Shown here piece by piece: positions 58,701 through 64,000 of a stretch of 64,000 nucleotides of DNA. The notes beneath the pieces were generated by a model. The model saw only the letters and a program-made list of their open reading frames with translations. It ran no database searches and was not told the DNA's origin. This stretch comes from Pararhizobium antarcticum (GTDB taxonomy: Bacteria > Pseudomonadota > Alphaproteobacteria > Rhizobiales > Rhizobiaceae), in NCBI RefSeq assembly GCF_001885585.1, contig NZ_LSRP01000129.1, positions 124,001-188,000 on the forward strand, read 5' to 3'. The translations under genes were made by a program, and so were the position numbers. Positions within the stretch are counted from its first letter, which is position 1. The number at the start of each line of letters is the position of its first letter.

Positions 58701-61700
58701 CGATTTCCGAAACCGGCCTGCCCTTTATCGGCGTGCCGTTCGCGCTGCTCTGGATGCTGTCGCCGGCGATTGCCTGGTTTGTCAGCCAGTCGGCCGAGAC
58801 CGAAGACCAGCTGGTCGTGTCGGAGGCTGTTGTCGATGAATTCCGGAAGATCGCGCGCCGGACGTGGCGTTATTTCGAGCAGTTCGTCGACCGGAGCCAG
58901 AATTTCCTGCCGCCGGACAATTTCCAGGAAATTCCGCATCCGATCCTCGCTGAGCGGACGTCGCCGACCAATATCGGCGTCTACCTGCTGTCCGTCATGT
59001 CGGCCCGCGATTTCGGTTGGATCGGTTTTGAGGAAACGATCAACCGTCTCGAGCAGACGGTTGCAACCATCGACCGCATGCCGAAATTCCGTGGCCATCT
59101 CTACAACTGGTACAAGACCGATACGCTGGAGCTGATGGAGCCACGGTATGTCTCCGCCGTCGACAGCGGCAATCTTGCCGGTCACCTGATCGCCGTCTCC
59201 TCCATGTGCCGCGAATGGGCGGAAGCGCCTTCGGCCCATGTCCAGGGCAGTCTCGACGGGATCGGCGACGTTGCAGCCATCCTGTCCGAAGTGCTGGCCG
59301 ACCTGCCGGATGACCGCAAGACGGTTCGGCCTCTGCGCCGCCTCATGGAAGAGCGGATCATCGGCTTCCAGAACGCCTTGTCGGCTGTCCAGCGCGAGCG
59401 TGAATTCGCCTCGATCCGCGTCATCAATCTCGCCGTGCTGGCCCGCGATATCCACAAGCTGACAGTCAATCTCGACCACGAGGTCAAGAACGCCCAGAGC
59501 CGCGAAGTCACGCAATGGGCGGCCGCTTTGGTCAACACCTGCGAGGCGCATATTTCCGACAGCGTCTTTGATCTCGGCGCCATCGAGACCTTGCGCGAAC
59601 GGCTTGTCGTCATTCGCGACCGGGCACGCGACCTCGCCTTCTCGATGGATTTCAGCTTCCTGTTCCGCTCGGAACGGCGGTTGCTGTCGATCGGCTACCG
59701 TGTCAACAGCAACGAGCTCGACGAGGCATGCTACGATCTTCTGGCATCGGAAGCGCGGCTGACCAGCCTGTTTGCGATCGCCAAGGGCGATCTGCCGACG
59801 GAGCACTGGTACAAGCTCGGTCGTCCGATCGTGCCGATCGGTGCACGTGGTGCTTTGGTGTCCTGGTCAGGCTCGATGTTCGAATATCTGATGCCGCCGC
59901 TGGTCATGCAGGAACGGCAGGGCGGCATCCTCAACCAGACCAACAATCTGATCGTCAAGGAACAGATCAATCATGGCCGTCGTCTGGGTACGCCATGGGG
60001 GATCTCGGAAGCGGCGTTCAACGCTCGCGACCATGAGTTGACCTATCAGTATACCAATTTCGGCGTGCCGACGCTTGGCCTCAAGCGGGGGTTGGGGCAG
60101 AACGCCGTCATCGCGCCCTACGCATCGATCCTTGCCAGCATGTACGACCCCAAGGCAGCGCTTTCCAACCTCGAACGCCTGCGGGATCTCGGGGCCCTCG
60201 GGGTCTATGGTTATCACGATGCGGTCGACTTCACGCCGACCCGCGTGCCGGAAGGCAAGACCTGCGCCGTTGTGCGCAACTATTATGCCCACCATCATGG
60301 CATGTCGATCGCAGCGGTTGCCAACGTCGTTTTCAATGGCCGCCTGCGCGCCTTGTTCCATGCCGACCCGGTGATCGAGGCGGCAGAACTGCTGCTGCAG
60401 GAAAAAGCCCCGCGCGACATTCCGATCATCAATGCCAAGCGCGAGCCCGAATCGCTCGGCAAGGGCCAAGCCGATCTGCTGCGTCCAGAAGTCCGCACCG
60501 TGGTCAATCCGCTGGTGAAGGACCGCGAGACGGTGTTCCTGTCGAACGGCCATTATTCGGTGATGCTGACGGCAACCGGCTCCGGTTATGCCCGCTGGAA
60601 CGGCCAGACCGTGACACGCTGGAAGGCGGACCCAACCGAGGATCGGACCGGCACGTTCATTTTCCTGCGCGATACCGCGACGGGTGTCTGGTGGTCTGCG
60701 ACGGCAGAACCGCGGCGCGCCGAAGGTGAAACGTCAACCGCGCGCTTCGGCGACGACAAGGCTGAGTTCATCAAGACGGTTGGCGATCTGACCAGCGAGG
60801 TCGAGTGCATCGTTGCCACCGAGCATGATGCGGAAGGACGCCGCGTCATCCTGCTCAATACCGGCACGGAGGATCGTTTCATCGAAGTGACATCCTATGC
60901 CGAACCGGTACTGACGACCGACGACACGGACAGCGCCCACCCGCTGTTTTCGAAGATGTTCCTCCGCACCGAGATCGATCCGAAGGGTGACGTGATCCGG
61001 GTCACGCGCAACAAACGCAGCCCCGGCGAGCCGGACATGCAGGTCGCACACCTGATTGCCGACAATGCCGGCAGCACGCGTCACACCGAGGCAGAAACGG
61101 ACCGCCGCCGGTTCATCGGCAATGGCCGCACGCTGGCGGAAGCGCAGGCTTTCGATGCCGAGGCCAAGCTCTCCGGCACCGACGGCTATACGCTCGATCC
61201 CATCGTCTCCTTGCGGCGTGTCGTGCGTGTTCCGGCCGGCAAGAAGGTCAGTGTGATCTTCTGGACGATCGCTGCGCCCGGCCGCGAGGACATCGACCGG
61301 GCGGTCGATCGCTACCGGCATCCGGACAGCTTCAATCACGAGCTGATCCATGCCTGGACCCGCAGCCAGGTGCAGATGCGCCATGTCGGCGTGACATCGC
61401 AGGAAGCCGCAAGCTTCCAGATGCTCGGTCGTTATCTCGTCTACCCCGACATGCAGCTGCGCGCCGACATGGCAACGGTCCAGGCCGGTCTTGCTCCGCA
61501 GTCGGCGCTCTGGCCATTGTCGATCTCCGGCGACTTTCCGATCTTTGCCATCCGCATCAATGACGATGTGGACCTGGGCATTGCCCGTGAAGCTTTGCGA
61601 GCGCAGGAATATCTGAGGGCTCGCGGCGTCACCGCCGATCTTGTCATCATCAACGAACGCGCCTCCTCCTACGCCCAGGACATGCAGCACACGCTGGATT

Positions 61701-64000
61701 CGATGTGCGAGAACCTGCGCCTTCGTGGTCTTTCCGATGGGCCGCGCCAGCATATCTTCGCGGTTCGCCGCGATCTGATGGAGCCGCAGACCTGGTCGGC
61801 ACTGCTGGCGGCGTCGCGCGCCGTCTTCCATGCCCGCAACGGCAAGATCTCCGATCAGCTGAGCCGTGCCGAAGCGCTGTTTTCGACACCGGTCGTCGAA
61901 AATCCGGATGCCATCCAGCCGCTCTTGCCGGTCATGCCCGCAGGCGATGAGGGGGCGCCGGTCGAGATTTCCGGCGACGGCCTTGATTTCTGGAACGGCT
62001 TTGGCGGGTTCTCGGCCGATGGATGCGAATATGTCAGCCGCCTGCGGGGCGGCGAGGCGACGCCCCAACCCTGGATCAATGTGATCTCCAACGAGGCTTT
62101 CGGCTTTCACGTCGCGTCAGAAGGGGCGGGGTTTATCTGGAGCCGCAATTCGCGCGACTACCAGCTGACGTCGTGGAGCAATGATCCGGTCATCAACCGG
62201 CCCGGCGAGGCCGTCTTCATCCGCGACATGGATAGCGGCGCCGTCCTCACTCCGTATGGCGGTCTCTCGCGTCGCAAGTCCGTCCTGTTCGAGACCCGTC
62301 ACGGTCTCGGATATTCGACCTTTGCCAGCACGCAGGATGGCATTGCCATCGATGCGACGCAGACCGTCGATCGAGAAGCGCCGGTCAAGCATATCCGGCT
62401 CGGTCTGACGAATACCGGGTCGGACGTGCGTAGACTGAAGCTCTATGGTTACGTCGAGTGGGTGCTGGGCAACAATCGCGCAAAGACCGCGCCTTTCGTC
62501 CTGCCGCAGCGGGACGAGGAAACGACGGCGCTGCTTGCCACCAATCCCTACAGCATCGACTATTCCGGTCGCACGGCGTTTCTCGCCGCCAGCACCGGAA
62601 CATCCGATTTCACGACGAGCCGGCGTGAGTTCCTCGGTCGGGGGGGCAGCGTCTATGCCCCGCAGGCGGTTATTGACGGGACAGCGCTTTCCGGCGCAAT
62701 AGATGCCGATGGTGATCCCTGCGCCGCGCTGTCTTTCGATGTCACGCTGAAACCCGGCGAGACCCGGGAGGTCCGGTTCTTCATCGGCGACGCGGACACG
62801 GTGGAACAGGCCGTCGGCTACGTGAAATCGGCCCGCGCGACGGAGTTTGTCGATGTGGTGAAAGCCTCGACGGACTTCTGGAGTGATTTTACCGGCGTGC
62901 TGCAGGTCGATACGCCTGACAAGGCGTTCAACACCATGGTCAATGCCTGGCTTCCCTATCAGAGCCTCGGCTGCCGCATTCTGGCCCGTTCGGCTTTCTA
63001 CCAGGCAAGCGGCGCCTATGGCTTCCGCGACCAGCTGCAGGACACGCTGGCCTTCATCGTGCACCGGCCGGATCTTGCACGCGCGCAGATATTGAATGCG
63101 GCCGCGCGGCAGTTTGCCGAGGGCGATGTGCTGCATTGGTGGCTGCCGGGCAACGGGTCCGGCGTGCGGACGCTGATCTCCGATGACGTCGTCTGGCTTG
63201 CGCATGCGGTCGAGCATTATTGCTCGGTCACCGGCAAGACCGACATCCTCAAGGAGCAGATCGCCTTCATCGAAGGCCCTGCTCTGGAGGAAGGTCAGCA
63301 TGACAGCTTCTTCCAGCCGAAGGTTTCGGAGACGACGGCTGATCTTTACGAACATTGTGCGCGCGCGCTTGATCTCGCCATCATCCGGACAGGAGAAAAC
63401 GGCCTGCCACTGATGCTTGGCGGTGACTGGAACGACGGCATGAACCGCGTCGGTATCGACGGTCGCGGCACCAGCGTCTGGCTCGGCTGGTTCCTGGCAT
63501 CGGCGCTGCGCAGTTTCCTGCCATATGTGCGCGAACGGGGAGACGCGGCGCGGGTGAAGGCCTGGGAGGCCCACCTCGAAAGCCTCAACACGGCGCTGGA
63601 GACGGCCGGCTGGGACGGCGATTACTACCGTCGCGGCTATTATGACAACGGCACTGCGCTTGGCTCTGCGCAGAACGATGTCTGCCAGATCGATTCGATC
63701 GCCCAGTCCTGGAGCGTCTTGTCCGGCGAAGGCCAGCCTGAGCGCTCGGGTCAGGCGATGGATGCGGTGATGGCGCAGCTTGCCGATCCGGATCACCAGA
63801 TCGTCCGCCTTTTCACGCCGCCTCTGTCAGATACCGAACAGGATCCGGGATATATCAAGGGCTATCCGCCCGGCGTCCGGGAGAATGGCGGGCAATATAC
63901 CCATGCCGCGACCTGGGTTGTATTGGCGCTGGCGAAGCTTGGACGTGGTGACGATGCCTGGAAGGCCTTCCAGATGCTCAACCCCGTCAATCATGCCCTC
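55751..64000 (+). CDS. ndvB: Cyclic beta-1,2-glucan synthase (partial, 3' end beyond window)
   Basis: At least 2750 residues are open to the window end; the family is near 2830, so about 80-100 residues are missing. This inner-membrane enzyme makes, elongates and cyclises periplasmic beta-1,2-glucan needed for hypo-osmotic fitness and plant infection. Near residue 522 begins the GT84 domain (VVVPCLISKRDHVDELV), with LDADTRLM near 656 and RQHRWARGDWQLL near 800. Membrane segments lie near 450-470 and 840-875. The C-terminal GH94 domain has LGGDWNDGMN near 2555, and the frame ends in NPVNHAL. ATG 55751 has an AAGGGCGG site; ATG 55847 (MPLHNKPS) is the alternative start. Confidence 0.93.
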   Translation, partial: MAEKSLCHGPKPIRQADTSRTTQHPLDPEHAPMPLHNKPSTSPREPDSKQIDYNDSIRSTYFTIDELRESGAKLAREGVSALPGFFPFEFRARHGENETEIFRVYKVTAADVEAGASITPAAEWLLDNHYLVEESIQEVRRDFPRKFYRQLPTMDVSGTTIPRSMALAWLYIAHTHSTVSRESLTAMVAGFQEHETLKIGELWALPSIVRFVLIENLRRIAIRVDRSRSMRQKANEVADQIIRLSEADKVQALLAEVEPLCSDNTFVAQLLYRLRDGSQTSGVVITWLEAQLEKRGSDVEDALVAEQNRLSSGNATMSNIIRSLREIDDNDWSVWFESVSKVDAALRDGSDYAALDFGSRNKYRNTIEKLARRSGNSELEVTQIALAMVREPPETSAGNIATHESNVGGFLVGKQRRLLEEKIGYRPPVLQTIIRFSRKLDWLAVAGPNIVLTILAMIVVYMFVSPMDIPSGAKLIMLLLFALPASEGAAGLFNTLVTLFVTPSRLVGYEFLEGIPQDARTLVVVPCLISKRDHVDELVRNLEVHYLANPRGEVYFALLSDWADSKFEETATDLDVLDYAKLEIETLCARYAHDGRTRFYLLHRRRLYNEAEGAWMGWERKRGKLHELNLLLRGDRDTSYLPGADMVPENVQYVMTLDADTRLMRDAVTKLVGKLYHPINRPVVDPETQTVTAGYGILQPRVTPSLTTGSNASAFQRIFSINRGIDPYVFTVSDVYQDIAGEGTFTGKGLYHVDAFEAALKGKIEENAVLSHDLLEGSMARCALVSDVELVEDFPTRYEVEMSRQHRWARGDWQLLPYMFNLANGVSMLGRWKMYDNLRRSLIPAAWLIASVMGWYYMEPTQALIWQAVLIFSLFVAPTLSLISGLMPRRNDIVARAHLHAVLSEIQASNAQVALRIVFIAHSAAMMLDAIVRSVYRTFVSGQLMLEWRTAAQAQSSAGGSILDYYRSMWIAPVLAVISLALAAISETGLPFIGVPFALLWMLSPAIAWFVSQSAETEDQLVVSEAVVDEFRKIARRTWRYFEQFVDRSQNFLPPDNFQEIPHPILAERTSPTNIGVYLLSVMSARDFGWIGFEETINRLEQTVATIDRMPKFRGHLYNWYKTDTLELMEPRYVSAVDSGNLAGHLIAVSSMCREWAEAPSAHVQGSLDGIGDVAAILSEVLADLPDDRKTVRPLRRLMEERIIGFQNALSAVQREREFASIRVINLAVLARDIHKLTVNLDHEVKNAQSREVTQWAAALVNTCEAHISDSVFDLGAIETLRERLVVIRDRARDLAFSMDFSFLFRSERRLLSIGYRVNSNELDEACYDLLASEARLTSLFAIAKGDLPTEHWYKLGRPIVPIGARGALVSWSGSMFEYLMPPLVMQERQGGILNQTNNLIVKEQINHGRRLGTPWGISEAAFNARDHELTYQYTNFGVPTLGLKRGLGQNAVIAPYASILASMYDPKAALSNLERLRDLGALGVYGYHDAVDFTPTRVPEGKTCAVVRNYYAHHHGMSIAAVANVVFNGRLRALFHADPVIEAAELLLQEKAPRDIPIINAKREPESLGKGQADLLRPEVRTVVNPLVKDRETVFLSNGHYSVMLTATGSGYARWNGQTVTRWKADPTEDRTGTFIFLRDTATGVWWSATAEPRRAEGETSTARFGDDKAEFIKTVGDLTSEVECIVATEHDAEGRRVILLNTGTEDRFIEVTSYAEPVLTTDDTDSAHPLFSKMFLRTEIDPKGDVIRVTRNKRSPGEPDMQVAHLIADNAGSTRHTEAETDRRRFIGNGRTLAEAQAFDAEAKLSGTDGYTLDPIVSLRRVVRVPAGKKVSVIFWTIAAPGREDIDRAVDRYRHPDSFNHELIHAWTRSQVQMRHVGVTSQEAASFQMLGRYLVYPDMQLRADMATVQAGLAPQSALWPLSISGDFPIFAIRINDDVDLGIAREALRAQEYLRARGVTADLVIINERASSYAQDMQHTLDSMCENLRLRGLSDGPRQHIFAVRRDLMEPQTWSALLAASRAVFHARNGKISDQLSRAEALFSTPVVENPDAIQPLLPVMPAGDEGAPVEISGDGLDFWNGFGGFSADGCEYVSRLRGGEATPQPWINVISNEAFGFHVASEGAGFIWSRNSRDYQLTSWSNDPVINRPGEAVFIRDMDSGAVLTPYGGLSRRKSVLFETRHGLGYSTFASTQDGIAIDATQTVDREAPVKHIRLGLTNTGSDVRRLKLYGYVEWVLGNNRAKTAPFVLPQRDEETTALLATNPYSIDYSGRTAFLAASTGTSDFTTSRREFLGRGGSVYAPQAVIDGTALSGAIDADGDPCAALSFDVTLKPGETREVRFFIGDADTVEQAVGYVKSARATEFVDVVKASTDFWSDFTGVLQVDTPDKAFNTMVNAWLPYQSLGCRILARSAFYQASGAYGFRDQLQDTLAFIVHRPDLARAQILNAAARQFAEGDVLHWWLPGNGSGVRTLISDDVVWLAHAVEHYCSVTGKTDILKEQIAFIEGPALEEGQHDSFFQPKVSETTADLYEHCARALDLAIIRTGENGLPLMLGGDWNDGMNRVGIDGRGTSVWLGWFLASALRSFLPYVRERGDAARVKAWEAHLESLNTALETAGWDGDYYRRGYYDNGTALGSAQNDVCQIDSIAQSWSVLSGEGQPERSGQAMDAVMAQLADPDHQIVRLFTPPLSDTEQDPGYIKGYPPGVRENGGQYTHAATWVVLALAKLGRGDDAWKAFQMLNPVNHAL

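Noticed and set aside
60734-63796. Two long minus-strand frames (458 and 559 codons) inside ndvB
   Set aside because: The plus frame is open without a stop for 2750 codons with GT84 and GH94 motifs; the antisense frames have none.
1-64000. CRISPR arrays, rRNA/tRNA genes, insertion sequences, phage or integrase genes
   Set aside because: No regularly spaced repeats, no recognisable RNA gene, and no transposase or integrase motifs were seen on either strand.

Overview
The window reads as one 64 kb stretch of a GC-rich rhizobial (Rhizobiaceae-type) alphaproteobacterial replicon. The evidence is an ndvB/chvB-type cyclic beta-1,2-glucan synthase at the right edge, many high-affinity ABC uptake systems for sugars, peptides and phosphonates, and a rhizobial-style phn (C-P lyase) cluster with two phnE genes and a DUF1045 gene. 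No rRNA, tRNA, CRISPR array, insertion sequence or phage gene was recognised. The content is metabolic chromosome or chromid/megaplasmid material.

Layout. 1-5.1 kb: a DUF475/TerC-like membrane protein, an FdhF/YdeP-type molybdopterin oxidoreductase translationally coupled to a small winged-helix-like protein, and a DMT exporter. 5.1-10.5 kb: a minus-strand CUT2-type sugar ABC operon (binding protein, ATPase, two permeases) ending in an SMP-30/gluconolactonase-like gene. 10.8-12.8 kb: a soluble GAF histidine kinase and LuxR-type response regulator pair. 12.8-15 kb: a second SMP-30 gene divergent from a GntR-like LacI-family repressor. 15-20.4 kb: an oligopeptide-type ABC operon. 21.1-23.3 kb: a class II aldolase and a GlxA/AraC-type regulator. 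23.4-25.7 kb: gluconate 5-dehydrogenase, gluconokinase and an FAH-family hydrolase. 25.7-38.9 kb: the phosphonate block phnF / phnGHIJKL-acyltransferase / phnCDE1E2 / DUF1045-phnM-phnN. 38.9-46.2 kb: idonate 5-dehydrogenase and a 2-ketoacid reductase (minus), divergent from a beta-hydroxyacid dehydrogenase and a second CUT2 sugar ABC operon (plus). 46.2-48.6 kb: a cytochrome P450 and lipid A-type acyltransferase pair. 48.8-55.4 kb: a four-gene lysine/2-aminoadipate catabolic set (aminotransferase, AmaB-like dehydrogenase, D-2-hydroxyglutarate dehydrogenase, HglS) and a LysR regulator. 55.8-64 kb: ndvB, cut by the window end.

How the parts work together. A 16-bp palindrome, ATGTTATCGATAACAT or a one- or two-base variant, recurs at four promoters: the lacI/SMP-30 intergenic region, the gluconate dehydrogenase-gluconokinase genes, the divergent ketoacid reductase/hydroxyacid dehydrogenase promoter, and the second sugar ABC operon. 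This ties genes spread over 32 kb into one predicted gluconate/idonate/ketogluconate regulon under the local LacI-family protein. The phn block sits in the middle of that regulon and has its own signals: a Pho-box-like site and two inverted repeats between phnF and phnG, and a second Pho-box-like array before phnC.

The 48.8-54.4 kb genes together would convert 2-aminoadipate semialdehyde through 2-aminoadipate, 2-oxoadipate and D-2-hydroxyglutarate to 2-oxoglutarate. I did not find a system with no recognisable family members. The most interesting leads are the operator-defined regulon, the DUF1045 2H-phosphoesterase in a phn cluster that has no phnP in view, the structured leader of the P450 gene, the large extracytoplasmic insert in PhnE2, and the palindrome-rich non-coding gap at 20.4-21.1 kb.
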